A stretch of DNA of 12,032 bases from an uncultured Candidatus Saccharimonas sp. (GCA_943354655.1 CALRCT010000005.1:1-12032); one strand, 5' to 3'. Shown: positions 1 through 7,050, counted from the stretch's first letter. Translations and numbers: made by a program. The notes: generated by a model from the sequence alone, not told the origin.

Positions 1-1
1 A

Positions 2-64
2 AAAGATCAGATTTACGTATGGCACGAAGATATAGACGAATATAATTCTAATCTAACACGTTAA
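2..64 (+). CDS. C-terminal tail of an unidentified protein (5' end outside window)
   Basis: An open frame enters from the left edge and gives about 20 residues ending in EYNSNLTR before a TAA stop. The stop shares one base with the ATG of the next gene (TAATG), a typical arrangement for translational coupling in a compact operon. The segment is too short to assign to a family. The tail is hydrophilic with several acidic residues, so it is probably not a membrane segment. The other two forward frames hit stops or look less protein-like. That this is a real gene end is inferred mainly from the overlap. Confidence 0.5.
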   Translation, partial: KDQIYVWHEDIDEYNSNLTR

Positions 65-723
65 TGTACAATACAAATATGAACATAAACAAATTAGATA
101 AGGTTCGTTCTTATTTTAAAAAATTAACACCTAAAAAAGTGTTTCCTATAATACTAATTGTTTTTGGATTAATTGGTGCAACAGCATCTTTAACAATAAA
201 TGTAGAAAAAACCGACTTAATTAAGCACCCCCAAGAATCACTAAGTTGTGATCTAAATCCCGTTTATTCGTGTGCTCAGATTATTAACACCAAACAATCA
301 ACGGTTTTAGGTGTATCTAACGAACTATTGGGAATAGCCATGTTTACTGTTCTTTTAACATCTGGGGTTGTGCTTTTGGCCGGAGCGACGTTAAAGCCGT
401 GGTATTGGCAATTATTTTTAACTGGAATGATGGGGTTTATGGGCTTTGTAATTTGGTTGTTTTACCAATCAGTTTATAGCATTGGGTTTTTATGTATTTT
501 ATGTTCTACGGTTTGGTTTAGCGGTTGGGCAATTACCACATCTGGTTTTGCTTGGTTATATGACATGAAATTACTACCAAAAAACATAAAATTCTTGTCA
601 TTTTTTACATTTATAAGAAAAAACATAATAACTATATGGATTTTATTTATTGCTACACTAGCGGTATTGGTACTTAGTCATTTTTGGTATTATTACGGCT
701 TATATTTTGATTTTTTAAATTAA
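64..723 (+). CDS. VKOR-family membrane thiol oxidoreductase
   Basis: This is a vitamin K epoxide reductase family protein, an integral membrane enzyme that passes electrons from a DsbA-like partner to quinone and so supports disulfide formation outside the membrane. Visible hallmarks are the loop cysteine pair C62/C70 (CDLNPVYSC), the following conserved serine region (QSTVLGVSNELLG, about 78-90) and the quinone-proximal CxxC at C144-C147 (CILC). Membrane segments lie near residues 27-45, 88-107, 115-135, 137-157 and 187-210. It is a single VKOR domain with no fused thioredoxin domain, so a separate DsbA-like partner is expected; none lies in this window. The start overlaps the upstream stop (TAATG) and has no Shine-Dalgarno site. 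M6 is an alternative start. The family call is strong; the oxidant and partner are inferred. Confidence 0.9.
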   Translation: MYNTNMNINKLDKVRSYFKKLTPKKVFPIILIVFGLIGATASLTINVEKTDLIKHPQESLSCDLNPVYSCAQIINTKQSTVLGVSNELLGIAMFTVLLTSGVVLLAGATLKPWYWQLFLTGMMGFMGFVIWLFYQSVYSIGFLCILCSTVWFSGWAITTSGFAWLYDMKLLPKNIKFLSFFTFIRKNIITIWILFIATLAVLVLSHFWYYYGLYFDFLN

Positions 724-737
724 GATTACTATCCCTG

Positions 738-767
738 TTCACAAAATAATGGTATTTGATATATAAT
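738..767 (+). promoter_or_regulatory. Promoter of the 775 gene, predicted leaderless
   Basis: A TTCACA -35 box (738-743) is followed after 18 bases by a perfect TATAAT (762-767). The ATG begins 7 bases after the hexamer, exactly where transcription should start, and no Shine-Dalgarno site is present. This predicts a leaderless transcript. Confidence 0.7.
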
Positions 768-774
768 ACAATTT

Positions 775-1428
775 ATGGCAAAAGTAATAGCTACTAAACC
801 ACTCCTAATAATGCTATACGGCTTTCCTGGTTCAGGTAAAAGCTACTTTGCAAGGCAACTAGCCGAAAACATGCAAATTGCACACATTCAGGGCGACCGT
901 ATAAGAGGCGAGCTATTTAGCGAACCAAGATACGACAAGCAAGAAAACGCAATTGTTGCACAGTTAATGAACTACATGACAGAAGAATTTTTGAGTGCAG
1001 GTGTTAGCGTAATATACGACGAAAACACATCCCGAACAGCACAACGCATGCAAATAAGAGAAATGGCACGAAAAAAGGGTGCTGTACCGTTATTGGTGTG
1101 GCTACAAATAGACGCTGATTCATCTTATGCAAGACTAGATAAGCGCGACAGACGACGTACAGAAGACAGATATTCAAGGGAATACAGCGAACACATATAT
1201 TCTAAGTTCCTGGGTATTATGCAAAACCCTAATAACGAAGATTTTATTGTTATAAGCGGTAAACACACATTCCCAAGTCAAAAAAGTGGTGTATTTAAAA
1301 GACTTACCGAACTAGGATTAATCACGCACGCCGCATCTGCTCAAAACGTCGTAAAACCAGGCTTAGTTAACCTTGTACCTACTAGTGGACGAGTTGACAT
1401 GTCTAGACGCAATATATTGATTCGTTAG
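775..1428 (+). CDS. P-loop ATPase/kinase of the AAA_33 (zeta-toxin-like) type
   Basis: The N-terminus carries a clear Walker A loop, GFPGSGKS at residues 16-23. It is followed by a GDRIR segment at 40-44, where this superfamily places its substrate-side Asp, and by VIYDEN at 79-84, which sits at the Walker B-like position (D82). An arginine-rich stretch near 131-137 (RDRRRTEDR) fits a lid region. This pattern is seen in small nucleotide or metabolite kinases related to polynucleotide kinase, gluconate kinase and zeta toxin. The substrate cannot be read from the sequence. No antitoxin-like small gene lies upstream, so a toxin-antitoxin role is not supported. The following metalloprotease gene starts 1 base after the stop, so the two are probably co-transcribed. 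The start is supported by the promoter directly upstream. Confidence 0.8.
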   Translation: MAKVIATKPLLIMLYGFPGSGKSYFARQLAENMQIAHIQGDRIRGELFSEPRYDKQENAIVAQLMNYMTEEFLSAGVSVIYDENTSRTAQRMQIREMARKKGAVPLLVWLQIDADSSYARLDKRDRRRTEDRYSREYSEHIYSKFLGIMQNPNNEDFIVISGKHTFPSQKSGVFKRLTELGLITHAASAQNVVKPGLVNLVPTSGRVDMSRRNILIR

Positions 1429-1429
1429 T

Positions 1430-2146
1430 ATGGTCACATACATAGAAACCCTTGATTTTGGTAGGGTGCGCGTAATAAAACGGCGTGGATCACGTAGTAT
1501 GCGAATTGCCGTTTCTCAGACAGGCGAAGTAAGGCTATCTATTCCTTACAGAATTAGCACAGAAGATGGCATAAAATTTTTAAACGAAAAAAAGAACTGG
1601 ATTAATAAGCATAAATCAGAGCCTACCTATTTAGAAGATGGCGCGCAAATAGGAAACAACCACACATTAAAAATACTAGTTTCTAAAAACTCCAAAACAA
1701 CATCCAAAATAATTGGTAACCAAATTATTGTAAACATGCCAGAAGATACAATGATTGACGACGTTCAAAAAAAATTAGAACAAATATCAAAAAAACTTTT
1801 AAAAAATGAAGCCGAATCAGTATTACCTCAAAAAATTAAATCCTTAGCAAATGAACATGGCTACAAAATTAGAGATGTAAGTATAAAGCCACTACAAAGT
1901 CGATGGGGAAGCTGTAGCACAGAAGGTGATATTGTTTTAAATAGCTTTTTAATGCAGTTACCGTACGACCTGGTGACGTACGTTATGTTTCATGAACTAG
2001 CTCATACCAAACATCATAATCATGGCGATGGTTTTTGGGATGAAGTTAAAAAAAATATACCCGACTATAAAAATAAAAAAGTATTGCTAAAAAAATATCC
2101 GACTAAAATATTTGATATGCGTGAATCCGCTCGTTTTGTGTCATAA
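1430..2146 (+). CDS. YgjP/DUF45-type zinc metallopeptidase
   Basis: The protein has the full layout of the YgjP family. A basic beta-rich N-terminal half opens with RRGSRSMRIAV. A LQSRWGSCS motif precedes the catalytic helix. The zinc site is HELAH at residues 188-192 with E189 as catalytic base and the third ligand in HNHGDGFW (H198). At 238 residues it has the usual family length. No signal peptide or membrane segment is seen, so it should act in the cytoplasm. Physiological substrates of this family are poorly defined. It sits 1 base after the P-loop kinase and 8 bases before the histidine kinase. A TATATT hexamer lies 11 bases upstream of the ATG, but tight coupling to the preceding gene is the simpler explanation for its expression. 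Confidence 0.87.
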   Translation: MVTYIETLDFGRVRVIKRRGSRSMRIAVSQTGEVRLSIPYRISTEDGIKFLNEKKNWINKHKSEPTYLEDGAQIGNNHTLKILVSKNSKTTSKIIGNQIIVNMPEDTMIDDVQKKLEQISKKLLKNEAESVLPQKIKSLANEHGYKIRDVSIKPLQSRWGSCSTEGDIVLNSFLMQLPYDLVTYVMFHELAHTKHHNHGDGFWDEVKKNIPDYKNKKVLLKKYPTKIFDMRESARFVS

Positions 2147-2147
2147 T
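2139..2147 (+). promoter_or_regulatory. Extended -10 promoter inside the end of the peptidase gene
   Basis: TG-t-CATAAT matches an extended -10 element (TGn plus a hexamer one base off TATAAT) and overlaps the stop of the preceding gene. The next ATG starts 7 bases after the hexamer, so a leaderless start for the histidine kinase is predicted. No convincing -35 box is visible, as is common with extended -10 promoters. Confidence 0.5.
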
Positions 2148-2154
2148 ACTTCTA

Positions 2155-3261
2155 ATGGTTGAACCAACAATAAACACAGATAATACAGAATTCGAACAAT
2201 TAAATAACTTAATTTATAGCATGGCAGACGGTGTTATTGCTGTAAGTAACATAGGTAAGGTAATTGCCTACAACGGATCTGCTCTTAATTTACTAAACAT
2301 CAATAACACTATAGTTGGGCAAAATATAGATGCAGTATTGCATGTGGTCGACAATAAAGGCGAAGCCCTAGATATTAAAAAGTACATATTAGACGCAAAA
2401 GTGCCTATTACAGACCGTAATCACAGAATAAATTATCCTGACAATAGTTTTATACATTTATATATAAGCGTTGCACCTATTAGGTTAGGATTCGGTAAAA
2501 AAGGCATAGAAGGTTTTGTAGTATTACTACGTGACATAACTGTCGAAAAATCATTAGAAGAAGAACGTAATGAATTTATTAGTGTAATTAGCCACGAATT
2601 AGGAAACCCTATTGCAATAGCCGAAGGAAGCCTTGGTAACGCTCTGTATGCAACGCAAAAGACAGAAGGCATAGATAATATAAAAAGCGCATTAAAACTG
2701 GCTCACGACCAAGTATTGTTCTTAAGCGACATGATTAACGACCTTAGTACTTTGTCGCGCGCCGAACGTGGTACTTTGCAGGTAGAAGTAGATTCGATTA
2801 ACGTACACGATTTACTAAAAAGTTTAGAAACTAATTATACTGACCAAGCCAATACAAAAGGCTTAAAATTTAGCGTAGAAATTGACCCAAGATTAGAATT
2901 ACTACAATCAAGTAAACTTTATGTCAGAGAAATCCTACAAAACTTTATAACTAACGCTATAAAATATACAAACTCAGGTAGCATTACTGTTGGAGCTAAT
3001 AAAATTAATGACGGTGTAGAATTTTTTGTTACCGACACTGGTTTTGGTATTAGCACTGCTGATCAAGCAAAAGTATGGCAAAAGTTTTACAGAAGTGAAG
3101 ATTACAGAACCCGTCAAAATAATGGTACAGGGCTTGGGCTATACGTAACAATGAAACTAGCACGCTTAATTCACGCAGATATTAAATTAAAAAGCGAACT
3201 AAATGTTGGTTCTACTTTTGATATATCTATACCCGACATACAGCAACAACCAGTTGCTTAA
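2155..3261 (+). CDS. Soluble PAS-domain sensor histidine kinase
   Basis: This two-component sensor kinase has three parts: a PAS domain (about 13-128, opening with SMADGVIAVSNIGKVIAYN), a HisKA dimerisation helix with phosphoacceptor H147, and a HATPase_c domain. ATP-site motifs are visible: N box LQNFITNAIKYT (N263, N267), G1 box DTGFG (D294-G298) and G2 box GTGLG (324-328). No transmembrane segment or signal peptide is present, so it should sense a cytoplasmic or membrane-adjacent cue through PAS. The H box reads HELGNP instead of the usual HELRTP or HELKTP. No response regulator gene is in the window, so the partner is unknown. The gene ends 2 bases from the stop of the convergent glycosyltransferase. 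Confidence 0.93.
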   Translation: MVEPTINTDNTEFEQLNNLIYSMADGVIAVSNIGKVIAYNGSALNLLNINNTIVGQNIDAVLHVVDNKGEALDIKKYILDAKVPITDRNHRINYPDNSFIHLYISVAPIRLGFGKKGIEGFVVLLRDITVEKSLEEERNEFISVISHELGNPIAIAEGSLGNALYATQKTEGIDNIKSALKLAHDQVLFLSDMINDLSTLSRAERGTLQVEVDSINVHDLLKSLETNYTDQANTKGLKFSVEIDPRLELLQSSKLYVREILQNFITNAIKYTNSGSITVGANKINDGVEFFVTDTGFGISTADQAKVWQKFYRSEDYRTRQNNGTGLGLYVTMKLARLIHADIKLKSELNVGSTFDISIPDIQQQPVA

Positions 3262-3263
3262 TA

Positions 3264-4781
3264 CTACTTTTTGTCTTCTAGCTTTGGCAGTGACGGAATA
3301 ACACGCATCACAGGTAAACAAACGTTTCTTTGCTTCCAAATTACTTCACCAAATTCATAAGCAATCATTGACCAGTGCATAATTACTATATCTATAAACG
3401 GTATGGCAAATGAACGTAGCGTATAAATTAATCTATTAGAACTTATAACTTCTTTAACAATCAAAACGTAAATAAATAACTGCAAAACAATGACCAAACT
3501 ATAGGCTATTAAATACGCCCATTTATTGGTAAGTACAGATGCAATAAACATTACATACGGAAATATAAACAGTAACAACAGCACAAAAGTGACAGCAAGC
3601 AACATTTCGGGTTTTCTGTGAAGCTGCGGATATCTAACCCTAATGGCAGTTGTGCGCTGTGCTGCCGCTGTTTTTAAACTTGTTACACCTAAGTTATCTA
3701 CTAGTAAAAATTTATACCCAGATTTATTTGAACATTCTCTGGCAAAATATGACTCGGGTACAATCATTCTTTTAACAGACAAAAAACCTCCCAGCGACAA
3801 CAACTTATTACGATCAATAACCCAAAGCGTACTTAGTACTGGTGGACGCTTTAAATACATTCTTGGAAGCAAAAGTTCCCACATATATCTAGTTAACTGC
3901 ACGACATTGGACTGCTGTATTTGGATTGATCTTTTTGGCAAAACACTAATCATTTGCAGGGATTCTGCAACCATACAAGATATAAGTTTTGATATCGTAT
4001 CTTTTTCTACTCTTACATCTACGCCACAAAATAAAATAATATCACCAGATGCTTCTTGCATTAATTTTTGATAAGCTGCGTTTTTTGGCAACCAAGAATC
4101 TCCTGGTTCGTCGCCTTGTATAAATCTAACTCCTTCATGGGCGAATTTTTTAATTACGTAAGATGCTTGTTCCTGCGAACAATCGTCAAAAACTAAAATT
4201 TCTAACTTTTTATAATCACTATCTATTATTGATTGCAAACATTCCTCTAGATCACTAGTTTCGTTTCTTGCTGGAATAGCAACAGTTACTGTTGGCAACA
4301 TCTTGTCGTCTTTGTCTAATACTTTATTAGTTAAATCAACAGAATACATTTTAATATTTTTGATTAGTACTAATAGCAGATAAAAATGGCTGACGCCTAT
4401 TAATACAGTCAAAATATTAAGGTAATTATTAGCAATAAAATTTATTTTACTTAACAAAAAATACAGTGCGATCAACGTAATTTGATAACCAACAATAACT
4501 TCGCTTGTACGTCTGGTAGATTTATACAGATATTCTTGGTTCATGCGACCATAACTAAATCGCATAATGTTAAATATCCTATATAAACCAACTACAAAAA
4601 AAGTTACACCAAATATAAGTGGCGCCTGAAAAGCTATTTCGGAATGTACTATGCCAAGCAACAGTGTAAGTAGTGCGCCCGTAGACAGTCTTATTAGTCT
4701 TGGTGCTGGTTTGCTTAAAAGCAGGAGTTCTACAACTGTAAGGGTAAAAAAACTAACCCAAACAAATTGTTCATAATTCAT
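3264..4781 (-). CDS. Membrane-anchored family 2 glycosyltransferase
   Basis: The 505-residue protein has about four hydrophobic segments at the N-terminus (near 6-22, 35-67, 98-115, 121-141). A cytoplasmic GT-A domain follows (about 160-370), then about three C-terminal membrane segments (393-416, 421-442, 458-480). The GT2 signature is clear: TVAIPARNE at 166-174, LVFDDCS with D199-D200, and GDIILFCGVDV ending in D255 at the metal-binding DxD position. There the first Asp is replaced by Gly, giving GVD. The acceptor-side QxxRW motif of processive synthases is not obvious, so a transferase adding single sugars to lipid or cell-surface glycans fits better than a polymerising synthase. The donor and product cannot be told from sequence. 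It is transcribed opposite to its neighbours and has its own extended -10 promoter. Confidence 0.88.
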   Translation of the reverse strand: MNYEQFVWVSFFTLTVVELLLLSKPAPRLIRLSTGALLTLLLGIVHSEIAFQAPLIFGVTFFVVGLYRIFNIMRFSYGRMNQEYLYKSTRRTSEVIVGYQITLIALYFLLSKINFIANNYLNILTVLIGVSHFYLLLVLIKNIKMYSVDLTNKVLDKDDKMLPTVTVAIPARNETSDLEECLQSIIDSDYKKLEILVFDDCSQEQASYVIKKFAHEGVRFIQGDEPGDSWLPKNAAYQKLMQEASGDIILFCGVDVRVEKDTISKLISCMVAESLQMISVLPKRSIQIQQSNVVQLTRYMWELLLPRMYLKRPPVLSTLWVIDRNKLLSLGGFLSVKRMIVPESYFARECSNKSGYKFLLVDNLGVTSLKTAAAQRTTAIRVRYPQLHRKPEMLLAVTFVLLLLFIFPYVMFIASVLTNKWAYLIAYSLVIVLQLFIYVLIVKEVISSNRLIYTLRSFAIPFIDIVIMHWSMIAYEFGEVIWKQRNVCLPVMRVIPSLPKLEDKK

Positions 4782-4787
4782 TCTAAA

Positions 4788-4796
4788 ATTGTATCA
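4788..4796 (-). promoter_or_regulatory. Extended -10 promoter of the glycosyltransferase gene
   Basis: On the minus strand TG-a-TACAAT lies 6 bases before the ATG at 4781, so transcription should start at or within a base of the start codon. No Shine-Dalgarno site exists between them. There is no good -35 box, which the exact TGn element could compensate for. Confidence 0.65.
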
Positions 4797-4821
4797 CAAG
4801 CATAAGCCTAATAGCTTGCAG

Positions 4822-4851
4822 TTGTCATAGTTAACCACTTTATGTTATATT
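4822..4851 (+). promoter_or_regulatory. Promoter of secE-nusG with extended -10
   Basis: TTGTCA (4822-4827) and TATATT (4846-4851) are separated by 18 bases, and TGt directly precedes the -10 hexamer, forming an extended -10. Transcription should begin near 4858, giving a leader of about 45 bases before secE. The promoter is divergent from the glycosyltransferase promoter; the two -10 boxes are about 50 bases apart. Confidence 0.7.
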
Positions 4852-4862
4852 GACAGGAACGG

Positions 4863-4886
4863 AACCTTCGATATGAAGGTTTTTTT
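4863..4886 (+). terminator. Terminator-shaped hairpin in the secE leader (candidate attenuator)
   Basis: AACCTTC (4863-4869) pairs perfectly with GAAGGTT (4875-4881) around a GATAT loop. A run of seven T (4880-4886) begins at the base of the stem. This is the form of an intrinsic terminator in the + direction. It lies after the predicted start point near 4858 and before the secE Shine-Dalgarno site (GGAG, 4891-4894). With no + strand gene upstream to terminate, control by attenuation of secE-nusG is the natural reading. A 13-codon open frame (MKVFLLGDNKYGR, 4873-4914) starts in the loop and overlaps the secE start, but it lacks a good ribosome site. Confidence 0.6.
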
Positions 4887-4903
4887 GTTGGGAGACAATA
4901 AAT

Positions 4904-5305
4904 ATGGCAGATAAAGCAAAGAAGACGCAAACTATTCGCAAGAGCGAATCAATGCGAGACAAAGCAAACAAGGTTACTGAAAAATCAGCAAAACCTAGAC
5001 GTATCAAAAAAACAGCATCAAAAATTGTTAAGCCGTTAAAAGCTATATCAAAAATTGGTAAAAAAGAATACTTTTTAATCACTCCTAAAGAAACAGGTTT
5101 TAAAGGTTTTTTAACTAAAAGACGAGGCTTTACACCAAAATACGTAATTTCTTCTTACAAAGAACTAAAACTAGTATCTTGGCCTAACAAGCTAGAAACC
5201 TGGAGACTAATGTCTGCAGTATTTATATTTGCTACATTATTTGCTCTTGCAGTTAAATTCGTAGATTACGGCTTAGATAAACTATTCAGAAGGGCATTCT
5301 TATAA
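4904..5305 (+). CDS. secE: Preprotein translocase subunit SecE with long basic N-terminal extension
   Basis: The last 50 residues are a standard bacterial SecE. An amphipathic segment (SYKELKLVSWPNKLETWRL, from residue 84, with the conserved W93-P94) leads into one membrane helix at about 103-121. SecE clamps SecY in the Sec translocon. The first ~80 residues are an unusual extension very rich in Lys and Arg and probably disordered, making the protein about twice the minimal length of single-helix SecE. A GGAG Shine-Dalgarno site 9 bases upstream supports the chosen start. The stop overlaps the nusG start by one base (TAATG). The secE-nusG pairing is conserved across bacteria and backs the call. 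Confidence 0.95.
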   Translation: MADKAKKTQTIRKSESMRDKANKVTEKSAKPRRIKKTASKIVKPLKAISKIGKKEYFLITPKETGFKGFLTKRRGFTPKYVISSYKELKLVSWPNKLETWRLMSAVFIFATLFALAVKFVDYGLDKLFRRAFL

Positions 5306-5847
5306 TGACTAAAAGATACGATTCACAAAAACAATGGTATGCAATTCATACATACAGTGGTTATGAAGAAAAAGTAGCAGAAAGCATTAGACAGCGCTGC
5401 GAAAGTTTAGACATGGGAGACAAGATCTACCAAGTTGTTGTTCCTAAAGAAAAAATGATCGAAATCAAAAACGGCAAACGAAAAGTCGTAGAAAAAAGAA
5501 TATTCCAAGGTTACGTACTAGTTCAAATGAAAATGAGCGAAGATGCTTGGTACATTGTTCGTAACACACCTAGTGTTACTGGATTCGTAGGAAGCGGTAC
5601 AGAACCAACTCCTGTAGAAGACGAGGAAATGGACAAAATTATGAAGCGAATGGGTCGTGATGATCCTAAGCATAAGATTGACTTTAATGTTGGTGAAGTT
5701 GTAAACATTATTGACGGGCCATTTAAGGGCTTTGATGGTAGTATTAACGAAATCGACCCAGCTAAGGGCAAACTTAAAGTTTTGGTTAACATGTTTGGTC
5801 GTGAAACACCGGTCGAACTTGACGGACTACAGGTTAAAAGAGTTTAG
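5305..5847 (+). CDS. nusG: Transcription elongation/termination factor NusG
   Basis: The N-terminal NGN domain starts with QWYAIHTYSGYEEKV (residues 10-24), the segment that binds the RNA polymerase clamp, and includes the typical FQGYVLVQM strand. The C-terminal KOW domain covers about 127-180 (VGEVVNIIDGPFKGFDGSI...). In other bacteria this domain contacts ribosomal protein S10 or Rho. The length of 180 residues is normal. It is translationally coupled to secE by a one-base overlap, and AGAAGGG (5288-5294) could serve as a Shine-Dalgarno site. In many bacteria rplK follows directly; here a sigma factor gene intervenes. Confidence 0.97.
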   Translation: MTKRYDSQKQWYAIHTYSGYEEKVAESIRQRCESLDMGDKIYQVVVPKEKMIEIKNGKRKVVEKRIFQGYVLVQMKMSEDAWYIVRNTPSVTGFVGSGTEPTPVEDEEMDKIMKRMGRDDPKHKIDFNVGEVVNIIDGPFKGFDGSINEIDPAKGKLKVLVNMFGRETPVELDGLQVKRV

Positions 5848-5862
5848 TCCTACATTTGTTTA

Positions 5863-5912
5863 AACTAATTTATAAATTTTAATATCTATAAAATATTCAA
5901 ATTTAATTAGTT
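5863..5912. repeat. 8-bp inverted repeat in the AT-rich gap before the sigma gene
   Basis: AACTAATT (5863-5870) and AATTAGTT (5905-5912) are perfect inverted copies about 34 bases apart, in the otherwise nearly pure A/T gap between nusG and the sigma gene. They could be a spaced operator or a chance match in AT-rich DNA. Possible -10 boxes in the gap are TATAAA (5871-5876 and 5887-5892) and TAGAAT (5912-5917); none has a clear -35 partner. Confidence 0.3.
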
Positions 5913-5921
5913 AGAATTACT

Positions 5922-7007
5922 ATGAACAACCTAGAATCTAACAAAGATCCCAACGTACAGCCTATTGAAGTACTGCAAGATTCTGAAAATATTAATTTAT
6001 CTTTTGTTATAGCAAATATTGCAATAACTAATACGTTAACAGAAACAGAATCTAGCTTAAGTGCGCAAGCAACTACTGCCGCAAATCAAGTAAAAAGTAG
6101 CGCCAGATCAAGGGCTGTTTCGGCTGGGTTAGATTCTACTTTAGGAAACTATTTAAACCAAATAGGAAAACACCAATTACTTTCTAAACAAGAAGAAGTT
6201 ACATTGTCTAAAGATTTAGAAGCCGGCAGAATCGTCAAAGCAAAAAAAGCCGATAATCCTGACTATGAATATTCGGCATTAGACCAACAAATTATAGACA
6301 CAGCAGTAAGTTCTAAAGAAAAATTTATTGTATCTAATCTGCGACTAGTAGTTAGTATAGCTAAGCGTTATAAGCTACCAGATAACTGGGATCTTTTGGA
6401 TATTATTCAAGAAGGCAATCTTGGACTATACAGAGCTGTCGAAAAATTCGACTGGTCTAAAGGTTTTAAATTTAGCACCTATGCGACGTTTTGGATTCGC
6501 CAACACATTGGTAGGGCGTTAGACCAAAAAGGACAGTCAATAGACTTACCCAACAGAGTAGGATCAAGACTACGAATAGCACTTGCGACATCTATGGACG
6601 GATTAAACGGACTAGACGCTGAATTAGCTAGTATTAACAATTTAATGCACCCAGTTTCGCTAAACCAACCAGTAGGGATTCATGATGCTACAGAATTAAT
6701 TGAACTAATTCCTGCCGAATCATCAGACACCGGAGAAATTGTCGAAAACGATAGTACTCAAGAACAATTATTTAATATTATCGACAACGCATTGTCAGAT
6801 AAAGAACCAAAATACAGAGATTTAACAAAACAAATTATACTTTATCGATTTGGATTATCCGAAGACTACAATACTAGGTTAACTTTAAGAGAAATCGGAG
6901 CAAAATGTGGAGTTTCTCATGAAATCGTAAGAAGAAGATTAGCTACGGGAATCATGGATATTCAAAATTATATTAAAAAGTTAAATTTATCTGAATTTGA
7001 TTTTTAA
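5922..7007 (+). CDS. Sigma-70 family RNA polymerase sigma factor with reduced region 3
   Basis: Region 1.2 is recognisable near 75-100 (LGNYLNQIGKHQLLSKQEEVTLSKDLEAG). Region 2 runs from about 135 to 214 with SNLRLVVSIAKRYK, DIIQEGNLGLYRAVEKFD and FSTYATFWIRQHIGRALDQ. Region 4 ends the protein, with a helix-turn-helix at about 322-345 (LREIGAKCGVSHEIVRRRL). Region 1.1 is absent and the first ~70 residues look disordered. Region 3.1 is shortened: only about 37 residues separate the IDLPN of region 2.4/3.0 from the PVSLNQPVG of region 3.2, against about 54 in housekeeping factors. In region 2.4 the Gln that reads the -10 box is kept (Q194), but the usual Thr is Gly (G197). In region 4.2 E334 and R337 are retained. 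It could be the primary or an alternative sigma; sequence alone does not decide. No Shine-Dalgarno site precedes the ATG. Confidence 0.9.
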   Translation: MNNLESNKDPNVQPIEVLQDSENINLSFVIANIAITNTLTETESSLSAQATTAANQVKSSARSRAVSAGLDSTLGNYLNQIGKHQLLSKQEEVTLSKDLEAGRIVKAKKADNPDYEYSALDQQIIDTAVSSKEKFIVSNLRLVVSIAKRYKLPDNWDLLDIIQEGNLGLYRAVEKFDWSKGFKFSTYATFWIRQHIGRALDQKGQSIDLPNRVGSRLRIALATSMDGLNGLDAELASINNLMHPVSLNQPVGIHDATELIELIPAESSDTGEIVENDSTQEQLFNIIDNALSDKEPKYRDLTKQIILYRFGLSEDYNTRLTLREIGAKCGVSHEIVRRRLATGIMDIQNYIKKLNLSEFDF

Positions 7008-7050
7008 AATCTAACATAAATCTACTTAAATAGCCTTAACAATTAATCCC

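Noticed and set aside
40..46. TATAAT at 41-46 as a promoter for the VKOR gene
   Set aside because: No -35 box is evident, the hexamer lies within the preceding reading frame, and the TAATG overlap already explains expression by coupling.
775..1428. Zeta-type toxin of a toxin-antitoxin pair
   Set aside because: No small antitoxin gene precedes it, the upstream gap is only 51 bases, and the motifs equally fit ordinary AAA_33 metabolite kinases.
3242..3272. Hairpin AGCAAC/GTTGCT at the end of the histidine kinase gene as a terminator
   Set aside because: The stem is only 6 bp and the T-run begins about 9 bases after it, so it does not have the form of an intrinsic terminator.
3643..4071. A 142-codon plus-strand open frame opposite the glycosyltransferase
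   Set aside because: It lies wholly inside the GT2 gene on the other strand, has no ribosome site or promoter, and its product shows no domain, whereas the GT2 motifs opposite are clear.
4840..5082. A minus-strand frame covering the secE leader and start
   Set aside because: It is antisense to the basic SecE N-terminus, overlaps the secE promoter and leader, and has no supporting start signals.
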